Source of the DNA: DATARH01 sp035504075
Lineage (GTDB): Bacteria > Pseudomonadota > Alphaproteobacteria > ATCC43930 > CGMCC-115725
DNA length: 14,504 bases
Direction of reading: 5' to 3'
Assembly: GCA_035504075.1 (NCBI GenBank)
Contig: DATJSO010000230.1
Location: 1-14,504, forward strand
In this document: piece by piece, positions 1-6,945 of the stretch
How positions within the stretch are numbered: position 1 is the stretch's first letter
Layout of the letters: every line of letters begins with the position of its first letter
The notes under the pieces: model-generated
What the model saw: only the letters and a program-made list of their open reading frames with translations
Databases searched by the model: none
What the model was told of the DNA's origin: nothing
Translations under genes and position numbers: made by a program

Positions 1-984
1 CTCGCCGCAGCGCTCGCCGAGATCCGCGCGACGCAGCCGCCACTGCGCGGCGTCGTCCATGCCGCCTCCGCGATTGTTGACGGGTTGGCCGCGGAACTCG
101 ATGAAGCGGCGATTGCCGCAACGCTGCGCCCGAAGCTTGCCGGCGCGATCGCTCTCGATCGTCTGACGCGGGACGATCCGGTCGAGCTGTTTTTGCTGTT
201 CTCGTCGGCGACGACGGTGCTCGGCGCGCCAGGGCAGGCGGCGTATGTCGCCGCCAATCTGGCGCTGGAGGTGCTGGCGCAGCAGCGGTGCGCGGCGGGC
301 CGACCGGGGCTCGCGGTCGCCTGGGGACCGATCGGGGATGCCGGGTATCTCGCCGAACGGCCGGCGGCACGTGAGGCGCTGGCGCGGCGGTTGGGGGCGC
401 GGCCGCTGCGTGCGGCCGACGCATTGGCGGCGCTGCCGGCGATGCTCGGCGGCGGGCTTGCAGTGGTCGCTTTCGCCGAGACCGGCTGGCATGAGGCGCG
501 CCGCCATCTGCCGCTCGTCGCCGCGCCGCTGTTTGCCGAAATGGGCGCGGAGGCTGCCGCCGCCGCGGCCGACGGTTCGCTCCTCGAACGGTTGGCCGAA
601 CTCGACCCCGATCAGGCCCTGGAGCTGATCAAAGCCGCCGTCGTCGAGGAGGCCGCCGCGATCCTGCGCATGCCGGCCGCCGCGCTCGATCGGCAACAAC
701 CGCTCTCCGAATTCGGCATGGATTCGCTGATGGCGGTCGAGTTGCGGTTGGCGCTGGAGGCTCGGTTGCGGCTCGATCTGCCGTTGATGTCGCTGGCCGA
801 GGGCACGAGCGTGGCCTCGATTGCCGCCAGGCTCGCCGGCGCCCTGACGGCGCCGCGCCATGCGAATGAGATCGTCAGTCTGGCGGAACGCTACGAGGTT
901 GCCGATGCCGGCCGGCTGGAAGGGCTGGTGACGCCGGCAGAACGGCCCGACCCGATCGCGGTCGACTCGGCCGCCGCCGAGTGA
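1..984 (+). CDS. Type I polyketide/fatty-acid synthase, C-terminal fragment (KR-ACP), RkpA-like
   Basis: This is the C-terminal end of a large multidomain synthase; the reading frame is open at base 1, so the start lies outside the window. About 328 residues are visible. Residues 1-150 are the second half of a ketoreductase domain: the 'VVHAAS' strand, then the catalytic set Lys45, Ser69 (in 'LFSSATTVLG'), Tyr82 and Asn86 (in 'AAYVAAN'). The usual B-type 'LDD' signature reads 'IVD' here, so product stereochemistry cannot be predicted. Residues ~190-275 are an acyl carrier protein with the phosphopantetheine site 'FGMDSLMAVEL' (Ser242, codon 724-726). No thioesterase follows the ACP; the protein ends about 55 residues later. 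The next gene, 3 nt downstream, encodes an oxoamine synthase, the likely release enzyme. The pair matches the RkpA/RkpG arrangement of rhizobial capsule loci. KR and ACP calls are very secure; the RkpA assignment is inference from context. Confidence 0.93.
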   Translation, partial: LAAALAEIRATQPPLRGVVHAASAIVDGLAAELDEAAIAATLRPKLAGAIALDRLTRDDPVELFLLFSSATTVLGAPGQAAYVAANLALEVLAQQRCAAGRPGLAVAWGPIGDAGYLAERPAAREALARRLGARPLRAADALAALPAMLGGGLAVVAFAETGWHEARRHLPLVAAPLFAEMGAEAAAAAADGSLLERLAELDPDQALELIKAAVVEEAAAILRMPAAALDRQQPLSEFGMDSLMAVELRLALEARLRLDLPLMSLAEGTSVASIAARLAGALTAPRHANEIVSLAERYEVADAGRLEGLVTPAERPDPIAVDSAAAE

Positions 985-987
985 CGC

Positions 988-2388
988 GTGGCTGCCGGGC
1001 GCGATCTCTTCGGATTGTCGGCGCAGGCCAAGGCGCGGCTCGTCGAGAGATTGTCCTCGGCCGCGGCGGCGCGGCTGTCAACCGGCGCGACGCGCGGGCC
1101 GGACGCGGCGGCCGTCGGCGATGGCCGGCTCGATGTCGAGCGGCTCGATGCGTGGCGCGAAATCCGCATGATCGAGGCGGCGGCGGATTATCTCGGCATC
1201 GCCGATCCGTTTTTCCGGGTGCATGACGGCATCGCCGGTGCCGAGACGCTGATCGACGGCCGTTGCTACATCAATTTCGCGTCGTACAATTACATCGGCC
1301 TCAACGGCGATCCGCGCGTCACGGCGGCGGCGAAGGGGGCGCTCGACCGGTACGGAACGTCGGTCTCGGCCAGCCGTCCGGTCTCCGGCGAGCGGCCGAT
1401 CCATCGCGAATTGGAGCGGTCGCTGGCACGCATTCACGGCGCCGAGGAGTGCGTCGCGCTGGTCGGCGGCCATGCGACCAACGTCACCGTCATCGGGCAC
1501 CTGTTGGGACGCAGCGACGTGATCGTGCACGACGCACTGATCCACAACAGCATCGCGCAGGGGGCCATATTGTCGGGGGCGCGGCGCCTGCCGTTTCGCC
1601 ATCTCGACGTGCAGGCGGCCGACCGGGCCCTTGCCGAAGCGCGCTCGCGCCATGCCAACGCGCTGCTCGTCATCGAGGGGCATTACAGCATGGACGGCGA
1701 TGTGCCCGATCTGGCCGCCTTTGTCGCCGTGGCGCGGCGCCATCGCGCCTGGCTGATGGTGGACGATGCGCATGCGCTGGGCGTGTTGGGGCCGCGTGGG
1801 TTCGGCTCGGCCGATCATGCCGGGATCGATCCGACAGCAATCGACATCTGGATGGGCACGCTCAGCAAAAGCCTTGTGTCCTGCGGCGGCTACATCGCCG
1901 GCCGCAAGGCGCTGATCGATTACCTGAAGCGCGCGGCGCCGGGTTTTGTCTTTTCCGTCGGCATCGCGCCCGCGGCGGCGGCGGCGGCGCTGGCGGCGAT
2001 CGAGATCCTGGAGCACGAACCCGAGCGCGTCCGCCGCCTCAACGAGCGCGCCCGGCTGTTCCTGCGGCTGGCTCGCGACGGCGGCCTCGATGTCGGCAGC
2101 TCGGTCGGCGCGGCGATCGTGCCGATCATCACCGGCAGTTCGATCGCCGCCGGCCGACTTGCCCAGGCGCTGTTTCAACGCGGCATCAACGTTCAGCCGA
2201 TCCTCTATCCCGCGGTCGCCGAGCGCGCCGCCCGGCTGCGCTTTTTCCTGACCTCCGAGCACAGCGAAGCGCAGGTGCGCGAAGCGGCGGCAATCGTGGT
2301 GGAGGAAGCCCGCGCGATTGCCGCCGCACCGACCGATCTCGCCGCCGTGGCGCGGCATCTTGCGAGCCGGCGCGGCCAGTCCGGCTGA
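988..2388 (+). CDS. PLP-dependent alpha-oxoamine synthase (AONS/KBL/SPT family), RkpG-like
   Basis: Family members condense an acyl thioester with an amino acid, with loss of CO2, to give an alpha-aminoketone. The 466-residue protein shows the fold-type I core: 'SYNYIGLNGDPRV' near residue 105, a glycine-rich cofactor region 'VGGHATN', 'EGHYSMDGD' (230-238), the PLP-binding 'VDDAHALG' (258-265), and the Schiff-base lysine Lys294 in 'GTLSKS'. It is longer than a biotin-pathway BioF (about 390 residues) because of roughly 75 extra N-terminal residues, and no biotin genes are near. It starts with GTG 3 nt after the stop of the PKS gene, with only a weak ribosome site ('GAG' overlapping that stop), suggesting translational coupling. 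Position directly after an ACP-terminated synthase suggests it takes its acyl chain from that ACP, as PKS-linked oxoamine synthases do, rather than from CoA. Sinorhizobium RkpG is the nearest functional parallel I know. The family is certain; the substrate is inferred. Confidence 0.93.
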   Translation: MAAGRDLFGLSAQAKARLVERLSSAAAARLSTGATRGPDAAAVGDGRLDVERLDAWREIRMIEAAADYLGIADPFFRVHDGIAGAETLIDGRCYINFASYNYIGLNGDPRVTAAAKGALDRYGTSVSASRPVSGERPIHRELERSLARIHGAEECVALVGGHATNVTVIGHLLGRSDVIVHDALIHNSIAQGAILSGARRLPFRHLDVQAADRALAEARSRHANALLVIEGHYSMDGDVPDLAAFVAVARRHRAWLMVDDAHALGVLGPRGFGSADHAGIDPTAIDIWMGTLSKSLVSCGGYIAGRKALIDYLKRAAPGFVFSVGIAPAAAAAALAAIEILEHEPERVRRLNERARLFLRLARDGGLDVGSSVGAAIVPIITGSSIAAGRLAQALFQRGINVQPILYPAVAERAARLRFFLTSEHSEAQVREAAAIVVEEARAIAAAPTDLAAVARHLASRRGQSG

Positions 2389-2393
2389 CCGCG

Positions 2394-3749
2394 TTACGGG
2401 ATCGGCGGCGCCGCCGCGACCTCGGCGATGAACCGCTCGATGATCGCGAAATGGTCCTGCCAGCACGGCGGCCGCCAACCGGCGAGGCGGGCGAGCTGCG
2501 CCGCCCGGCGCGGCGATTCCGGCGCCGCGTAATCGAGGATGGCCGCGCGCCAGCCCAGCCCGTCGAGCGGGTCGAAAAACTCGGGGATACCGCCGCCGGT
2601 CTCGCGCAACGCCGGGATGTCGCTGCACAGCGCCGGCACGCCGAGCGCCAGCGCCTCGATGACCGGAAAGCCGAACCCTTCGGCGAACGACGGCAGCAAT
2701 ACCGCGCGCGCGCCGCAAAGCAGCCTGACCATCGCGGAGTCAGACAACGCGTTGTGCTCGATGACGGCGCTGCGCAGCGCCGGGCAGCGTTCGAGCATGT
2801 CGACGACGTTCTCGGTTTCCCAGCCGCGCTGACCGATCAGCACGAGGAGCGGTGCGGCATCGCCTAGCTCGGCCGCCAGTCGGCGCCACACGTTGAGCAG
2901 CAGCAGATGGTTTTTGCGCGCCTCGATCGTGCTGACATAGACGAAATAGGGTCGCGGGAGCGGCGGCTCACCGCCCGCCGGTGCGGCCGGCAGATCGATG
3001 CCGAACGGCGCGACGAGAACCGGCGGCGACCGGCCGGCGATGTCGAGTTGGCCTTGCAGCGCGTCCAGCGTCACCGCCGAGTTGACGATCAGTGCGTCGG
3101 CGAACCGGGTCGCGTTGCGAACCCGCCGCAGGTGGTTTGCCGCCTGGCCGGGCTTTGCATATTCGGGAAACTGCACCGGGATCAGGTCGTGGATCAGGCA
3201 GACGAACCGCGCGCCGCTGCTCGCCTTCACGCGCGCCAGCAGCGCATCATTCTCCAGGTGATGATGCGATACGAGCAGATAGACGGCGCCCGTGCGATCG
3301 CGCAGCCGCCGGGTTAACGCCTGCTCGCGCGACGCCAGCAGCCGCAGCCGCAGGCCGCGCGCGATCCGCTCGGCGGAGCGCGCCGGTTTCGCCGCTCCGC
3401 CGTCCCCCCGCCACTCGGCCGCGGTCGCCGCGACAAATTCTCGCGCGGCATCGTCGGGCAGGAGACCGAGGCCGCCCGTCGGCCGCATCGCCGCGAAACA
3501 GACCTCGGCGCCGGTAGCCGCCAGGTGCCGGGCATACGCGATCTCGACCCGATCGATGCCGGTCGGCGTGCTGCGCCCGGCGCGCGACAGCGTGCGTGAA
3601 ACATCAGCGGCGATTATCGGCACAGCGATCCGATGGCATGCTGGCCGGCCAGGCTGCGCCCGCGACGCCCCACCTTGTTCCGGCGCCGCCGGGCGCTCCC
3701 GCAGTTGCTGCCGCCGCGGCGAAACAGGGGCGGGGCCGCCATCGGGCAT
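2394..3749 (-). CDS. GT4-family glycosyltransferase (GT-B fold)
   Basis: Predicted retaining glycosyltransferase that moves a sugar from a nucleotide-sugar to a growing glycan in the cytoplasm. Of 451 residues, the C-terminal half carries GT4 marks: 'VSTIEARKN' (272-280) at the start of the nucleotide-binding domain and the E-x7-E motif 'EGFGFPVIE' (Glu357 and Glu365) in the donor site. The N-terminal acceptor domain has 'LIHDLIPVQFPEY' near residue 186. The ATG at 3749 lies 1 nt after the stop of the export gene, so the two are probably translated together. Residues 1-42 are rich in Pro, Arg and Ala and do not look like protein fold. A GTG at 3623 (Val43, just before 'PIIAADVSRT', with a GGA upstream) is a credible alternative start. 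The 3' end faces the oxoamine synthase gene with only 5 nt between stops. Which sugar is moved cannot be read from the sequence. Confidence 0.92.
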   Translation of the reverse strand: MPDGGPAPVSPRRQQLRERPAAPEQGGASRAQPGRPACHRIAVPIIAADVSRTLSRAGRSTPTGIDRVEIAYARHLAATGAEVCFAAMRPTGGLGLLPDDAAREFVAATAAEWRGDGGAAKPARSAERIARGLRLRLLASREQALTRRLRDRTGAVYLLVSHHHLENDALLARVKASSGARFVCLIHDLIPVQFPEYAKPGQAANHLRRVRNATRFADALIVNSAVTLDALQGQLDIAGRSPPVLVAPFGIDLPAAPAGGEPPLPRPYFVYVSTIEARKNHLLLLNVWRRLAAELGDAAPLLVLIGQRGWETENVVDMLERCPALRSAVIEHNALSDSAMVRLLCGARAVLLPSFAEGFGFPVIEALALGVPALCSDIPALRETGGGIPEFFDPLDGLGWRAAILDYAAPESPRRAAQLARLAGWRPPCWQDHFAIIERFIAEVAAAPPIP

Positions 3750-3750
3750 G

Positions 3751-4908
3751 TTACGGAGCCGCGTTCTTCACGACGATCCCGGTAATCACCGGGCCGGTCA
3801 ACGTATTGAGCAGGGTGAAGAATTTTTGCAGTTCATCGAGATTGGCGTTGGCGACGTAGATGATGTCCTTGTCCCGAACCCGGAACCGCTGCGCGAGGAA
3901 ATACGATTTGGCATCGCGCATGTCGAGCCGATAGACGACGGGCGAACTGCCATCGGGGCCGGTGCGCAGCTGCGGTTCGCCCAATGCCCTGACGACGCGC
4001 GGCGGCTCGAAGCGGAACAGGAAAACGCCCGATGGGTCGGAGCGCTGGTCCTGCAGCCCGCCGGCCTTGGCGAGAGCCTCGACAAGGGTCGGCCGTTCGG
4101 AGGGGAAGGGGATGTCGGCATTGGCGCCGGTCGCGCCGAAGACCGTGAACGATTGAGGCACGCGCACGAGCGTCAAGACATCGCCCGGGTGCGCGTAGAT
4201 GTTCTCGGCCGGATGCGAAATCAGGGTTTCGAGCGGGATCGTCGCCGTGACGCCGCCGCGCGACAGACGCACAAACGTCTCGTAAACCGGACCCGCGGCA
4301 CCGCCTGCCTCGGCGATTACGTCGAGCAGCCGGTCGCCTCTTACCGACAGCGGGATGCGCGCGCCGTGCACGACCTCGCCGGTCACCGTGACGCTGTTCG
4401 CCACGCTTTTCGTGACCGTGACGATGACCTGCGGCTGAATGGCTTTTTCGTCGAGGCGGTGCTCGATCGTCCGCTGAACCTCGACCGGCAGGCGTCCGGC
4501 GACCGGGATGCGGCCGGCGAACGGCACGCTGATCCCGCCGTCTTGTCCCACCACCTGCTCCGGGATCGTGACGCTGCGCGATCCCGAGGTGACGCCCTCA
4601 TCCGGACCGCCGCCGCTGAACAAGCCGCCGCCGGCGGCCTCCCAGATCGACACGATGATGCTGTCGCCGACCGCGATCTTGTGCGGCGGCGGCGGGCCAT
4701 ATTTCTTGAAGCGCGCCGCGAAACTGGCGACCGGCTCGGCGCGCAGCGCCGCCACGACATTGTCGTTGATATCGACGAGGTCGAACCGCGTCCGGTTGCC
4801 CTCGACCTCCTGATGGATGATCTGACTTGCGGTGGGGCCGGCAGTCGGCAGCGCCGAGCACGCGGTGAGGAGAACGGCAAGCAAACCTATCGCTGCGGTT
4901 GCCCTCAT
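3751..4908 (-). CDS. Polysaccharide export outer-membrane lipoprotein (Wza/KpsD/BexD family)
   Basis: Subunit of the outer-membrane channel through which capsule or exopolysaccharide leaves the cell. From the ATG at 4908 it has 385 residues: a signal peptide with lipobox 'LTAC' (Cys17 acylated), a polysaccharide-export (PES) domain at about 77-166 beginning 'HKIAVGDSIIVSIWE' and including 'VGQDGGISVPFAGRI', then two SLBB-type segments at about 170-250 ('VTVTGEVVHGARIPLS') and 253-350 ('FTVFGATGANADIPF'). A C-terminal amphipathic/hydrophobic stretch (about 357-380) resembles the helix that forms the Wza pore. A longer frame runs back to a TTG at 4992, but it would put 28 Arg/Ser-rich residues before the signal peptide, so the ATG after the G-rich run at 4911-4916 is preferred. 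It is the first gene of a two-gene operon with the downstream glycosyltransferase. The Wzc-type kinase and polymerase usually found with it are not in the window. Confidence 0.93.
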   Translation of the reverse strand: MRATAAIGLLAVLLTACSALPTAGPTASQIIHQEVEGNRTRFDLVDINDNVVAALRAEPVASFAARFKKYGPPPPHKIAVGDSIIVSIWEAAGGGLFSGGGPDEGVTSGSRSVTIPEQVVGQDGGISVPFAGRIPVAGRLPVEVQRTIEHRLDEKAIQPQVIVTVTKSVANSVTVTGEVVHGARIPLSVRGDRLLDVIAEAGGAAGPVYETFVRLSRGGVTATIPLETLISHPAENIYAHPGDVLTLVRVPQSFTVFGATGANADIPFPSERPTLVEALAKAGGLQDQRSDPSGVFLFRFEPPRVVRALGEPQLRTGPDGSSPVVYRLDMRDAKSYFLAQRFRVRDKDIIYVANANLDELQKFFTLLNTLTGPVITGIVVKNAAP

Positions 4909-4983
4909 CACCCCCCGGCTTTGGCTGCGCGAGCGTGCGCGCCGGTCGAGAGGCCGCTCGGTGCGGCTACTGCGCGACGCGCC

Positions 4984-4989
4984 ATTGTA
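4984..4989 (-). promoter_or_regulatory. Possible -10 element upstream of the export lipoprotein gene
   Basis: On the minus strand this reads TACAAT, five of six matches to the sigma-70 -10 box, about 75 nt before the ATG at 4908. No convincing -35 box is seen 16-18 nt upstream, so this is a weak candidate. Confidence 0.22.
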
Positions 4990-5116
4990 CAACGGGCGAC
5001 CGCCCGCCGCTCCCGGTCTCGCTGGCTGAAATCCCCTGTGTTACAACGCGGTTCCAGGCCCGGCTCGACCCGACCGCCGATCGCGGCCGTCAACCTGACG
5101 GTTCACGCCGCCGCAG

Positions 5117-5575
5117 TCAAACGACTTGTACCGCCGTCGCAATCATGCGCGCCGCATAGACTCCCATCCAGCCGATCGGATCGAGCCAGCCTTTTTCGTT
5201 GCGCGGCGGCCGAATCGCCCGGATATGCGCGTCGGTGATCTCGGACAGATCGCTGATTGCGCGCGGCGGGTCCCCCTCGGTGGACCAGAAGAACCGGGTC
5301 GAGCCCCCGGCCTCGTGCTTTGCGACGAGGCAGTTTGGCGCACCGCCCCTGTGATTGTAAAGCCCGACCGCCGAATAGCGCTCTTGGTGGCTGACGATCA
5401 TGACCCCTTCCGTGCCGGGAAAGGCGTATTTCATCGCCGAGAACCAGCGGCACAAAGCGGTCAGTTCCGCCTCGGTGAATTCATGCTCGCCGCGCGACGC
5501 GGGCGATCTGCCGTCTGCCGTCCGCCGTGCTCGCGCCGTCAGCGGAAAGGCTATCACGTTCGTCGTGTCCGACAC
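5117..5575 (-). CDS. Conserved-looking hypothetical protein (152 aa)
   Basis: I do not recognise a family. The protein opens with 'MSDTTNVIAFPLTARARR', a polar N-terminal lead common in alphaproteobacterial cytoplasmic proteins, then a helix ('FTEAELTALCRWFSAMKYAF', about 33-52). A beta-rich stretch follows ('EGVMIVSHQERYSAVGLYN', about 56-74), then 'TRFFWSTEGDPPRAISDLSEI' near 93-113. It ends in a Trp-rich tail ('KGWLDPIGWMGVYAARM'). No signal peptide or membrane helix is visible. The start is a GTG at 5575 preceded by a good ribosome site (GGGGGA about 6 nt upstream on the minus strand). Balanced amino-acid use, unlike the Arg/Ala/Pro-rich overlapping frames, supports it as a real gene. It is monocistronic: the export gene starts 208 nt downstream on the same strand. 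A 9-bp perfect hairpin lies about 50 nt upstream of the start. Confidence 0.78.
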   Translation of the reverse strand: MSDTTNVIAFPLTARARRTADGRSPASRGEHEFTEAELTALCRWFSAMKYAFPGTEGVMIVSHQERYSAVGLYNHRGGAPNCLVAKHEAGGSTRFFWSTEGDPPRAISDLSEITDAHIRAIRPPRNEKGWLDPIGWMGVYAARMIATAVQVV

Positions 5576-5910
5576 TGTTCCCCCACACGCAACCCGCTGC
5601 CGGCGGGAGTTTCAGTCTGCGCAGTTCATCGCATCGCTGCGATGAAGCCGCCCCGAAACCTGTCGCGCCCGCCAACCAGACCCCCGACACTCGAAACTGT
5701 TTTCAAGGACTTCCGGATTTCGAACCGCACAATTCGCAGGCGCGCTCCGGAGAAAGACTATAATGGAGCGCCGATTCGGGGCAATCGAGTGCGGGTTGGC
5801 GATCCGGGTTTTCGTTCCTGTGTGCCCTCAAAGCAACAGTGGCAAAAAGGCGACAGGATGCGAAACCAATGGTTATGTTCGGCGGCGCGGCGGCGTTGGC
5901 CGCGACCGCG
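5576..5910. other. Intergenic region between the hypothetical gene and the rlpA-like gene
   Basis: 335 nt without a supported gene. It holds a perfect 9-bp hairpin (5625-5646), an isolated perfect TATAAT on the plus strand (5759-5764) without a good -35, and the left half of a 20-bp palindrome that runs into the end of the rlpA-like gene. The composition is less GC-rich than the flanking genes between about 5690 and 5880. Short plus-strand frames here run antisense into the rlpA-like gene and are not credible. It should contain the promoter for the hypothetical gene and the 3' end of the rlpA-like transcript. Confidence 0.6.
5625..5646. repeat. Perfect inverted repeat, 9-bp arms, 4-nt loop
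   Basis: The arms are TTCATCGCA (5625-5633) and TGCGATGAA (5638-5646) around a TCGC loop. It sits 50-71 nt upstream of the GTG start at 5575, in the likely 5' leader or promoter region of the hypothetical gene. No T-run follows on either strand, so it is more like an operator or a leader hairpin than an intrinsic terminator. Confidence 0.6.
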
Positions 5911-5922
5911 CTAGCGCGGTCG
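5903..5922. repeat. 20-bp perfect palindrome over the stop codon of the rlpA-like gene
   Basis: CGACCGCGCT (5903-5912) is followed directly by its reverse complement AGCGCGGTCG (5913-5922), so there is no spacer. It covers the TAG stop codon (5911-5913, minus strand). With a small loop it would form a GC-rich hairpin at the end of the minus-strand transcript, but no U-tract follows, so an intrinsic terminator is only partly supported. Confidence 0.55.
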
Positions 5923-6543
5923 GCCGCCGAGCGCGGCAACCGGCACGACGGTGACGGGCGCGATGCCGGCCGCCATCATGTGGAGTTCCGCGGCCGTGCG
6001 CGGCGACAGGTCGATCAACAGGGAATGGCTGACCGGGCCGCGATCGTTGATGACGGCGACCGCCGAGCGGCCGTTTCGCAGGTTCGTGATGCGCACTAGC
6101 GAATGCAGCGGCAGCCAGCGATGTGCCGCGGTCGGGTGGATCGAATCCAGCCTCTCGCCGCTGGCGGTGCGCTCGCCGAGGTGGCGGCCGCCGTACCATG
6201 CGGCCTCGCCGATTTCGCGCGGCCCGATCGCGTGCAGCGGGCCGATGTAGCGGTCCTGCGGCGGCAGCCTGGCGGCGCGACTGCTCCGAGCCAGGTGCCG
6301 GGGCCGCCGGGTGTCCGTTCCGCCGTGGGCGTGATGTTCACGGCGACGCGCGGCGCCACGCGTCTCCGCCGCATGGCGGCGCCCCGTCCGCCCGCGGTGG
6401 AGGCCCGCTGTCGCCGCCCGGCCGTGTTTGACCTTGACGCTGGAGATCGGCTGGTGATGGGTGGCATGGCCGTCCCTGGCCCAGGACGCCACCGAAACGA
6501 TGGCCAGCGCAAGCGACAGGCCAATTGTCGTTCGCATCCTCAT
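5911..6543 (-). CDS. RlpA-like secreted protein (double-psi beta-barrel domain, no SPOR domain)
   Basis: RlpA proteins are septal lytic transglycosylases that cut glycan strands lacking stem peptides. Numbered from the ATG at 6543 (210 aa), residues 1-22 look like a signal peptide ('TTIGLSLALAIVSVASWA') with no lipobox. Residues 38-98 are an Arg/His-rich, low-complexity linker. Residues ~112-202 are the RlpA barrel: 'AAWYGGRHLGERTASGE', 'HPTAAHRWLPLHS', 'VRITNLRNGRSAVAVINDRGP', 'LIDLSPRTAAEL'. The residues equivalent to the family's proposed active site are present: Glu130 in 'SGE', His141 in 'TAAH', Asp167 in 'NDRGP'. It lacks the C-terminal SPOR domain of E. coli RlpA, so septal targeting by denuded glycan is not expected. 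Three in-frame ATGs (6549, 6543, 6537) are possible; GGAGG at 6553-6557 is best spaced (9 nt) for 6543. The gene has its own promoter and no operon partner. Confidence 0.88.
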   Translation of the reverse strand: MRMRTTIGLSLALAIVSVASWARDGHATHHQPISSVKVKHGRAATAGLHRGRTGRRHAAETRGAARRREHHAHGGTDTRRPRHLARSSRAARLPPQDRYIGPLHAIGPREIGEAAWYGGRHLGERTASGERLDSIHPTAAHRWLPLHSLVRITNLRNGRSAVAVINDRGPVSHSLLIDLSPRTAAELHMMAAGIAPVTVVPVAALGGRPR

Positions 6544-6552
6544 CCGCATGCG

Positions 6553-6557
6553 CCTCC
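6553..6557 (-). promoter_or_regulatory. Ribosome binding site of the rlpA-like gene
   Basis: On the minus strand this reads GGAGG. It lies 3 nt before the ATG at 6549, 9 nt before that at 6543 and 15 nt before that at 6537, which favours 6543 as the start. Confidence 0.6.
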
Positions 6558-6691
6558 GTGTTATTGCCGGGAAATATCTGGGCCGCGGCCGACCCGAACG
6601 GGCGCCGGTTCCGACGAGGAAAGTGATGCAACGGCCGTCCCGGGTCTATGGCGATTGCGCCCGGGTGGGGACGGGGAGAAATGCTGCGGCG

Positions 6692-6721
6692 AGCCTAGCC
6701 AGTCGCAAATTGGGTTGTCAA
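6692..6721 (-). promoter_or_regulatory. Sigma-70-type promoter for the rlpA-like gene
   Basis: On the minus strand a perfect TTGACA (-35, 6716-6721) is followed after 18 nt by TAGGCT (-10, 6692-6697), which keeps the T and A at the first two positions and the final T. Transcription would start near 6685, giving a leader of about 140 nt before the ATG at 6543. It lies in the most AT-rich part of the intergenic region. Confidence 0.45.
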
Positions 6722-6923
6722 CGTTTTCATTCATTAGTTTTTATGCAAAAATGATCACGGCTCTGATCTGCGCTCGCCGATCTGCTGCTCTATCGGGGTT
6801 TATTCCTCACAATAATCAGACAGGTGAATTCTTTAGACTGGGGACCCTGGGAAATCATCGGCAAATGTCGGGTGTTGGCAGGCGGGGTCGAGGCGATGCT
6901 GCGCCCCCTTTAACAAACCGTTG

Positions 6924-6945
6924 CGCCGCTCGTCGATGAGCGGCG
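6924..6945. repeat. Inverted repeat, 8-bp arms, 6-nt loop
   Basis: CGCCGCTC (6924-6931) and GAGCGGCG (6938-6945) flank a 6-nt loop, about 135 nt upstream of the SDR start. On the minus strand the stem is followed by a loosely T-rich stretch, but no gene ends there. It could be an operator or leader hairpin for the SDR gene. Confidence 0.45.

Noticed and set aside
1078..2718. 546-residue minus-strand open frame
   Set aside because: Runs antisense through the oxoamine synthase, whose motifs are complete; the translated frame is Arg/Ala/Gly-rich with no recognisable domain. It is a product of high GC.
3292..5238. 648-residue plus-strand open frame
   Set aside because: Antisense to the glycosyltransferase and export lipoprotein genes, both with clear family motifs; the composition is Arg-rich and no domain is seen.
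5700..5764. tRNA-like T-arm sequence (GGTTCGAAATCC) on the minus strand
   Set aside because: The stem closes for only about 3 bp and no acceptor, D or anticodon stem can be built around it.
5839..6099. Plus-strand 86-residue frame with a signal-like 'FGGAAALAATALA' start downstream of a TATAAT
   Set aside because: After about 25 residues it runs antisense to the RlpA barrel and becomes Arg/Asp/Gly-rich. The rlpA-like gene explains the region.
6715..6743. Plus-strand promoter TTGTCA/TTTTTA in the AT-rich region
   Set aside because: The -10 is poor, the SDR start is 340 nt away, and the overlapping minus-strand TTGACA promoter fits better.
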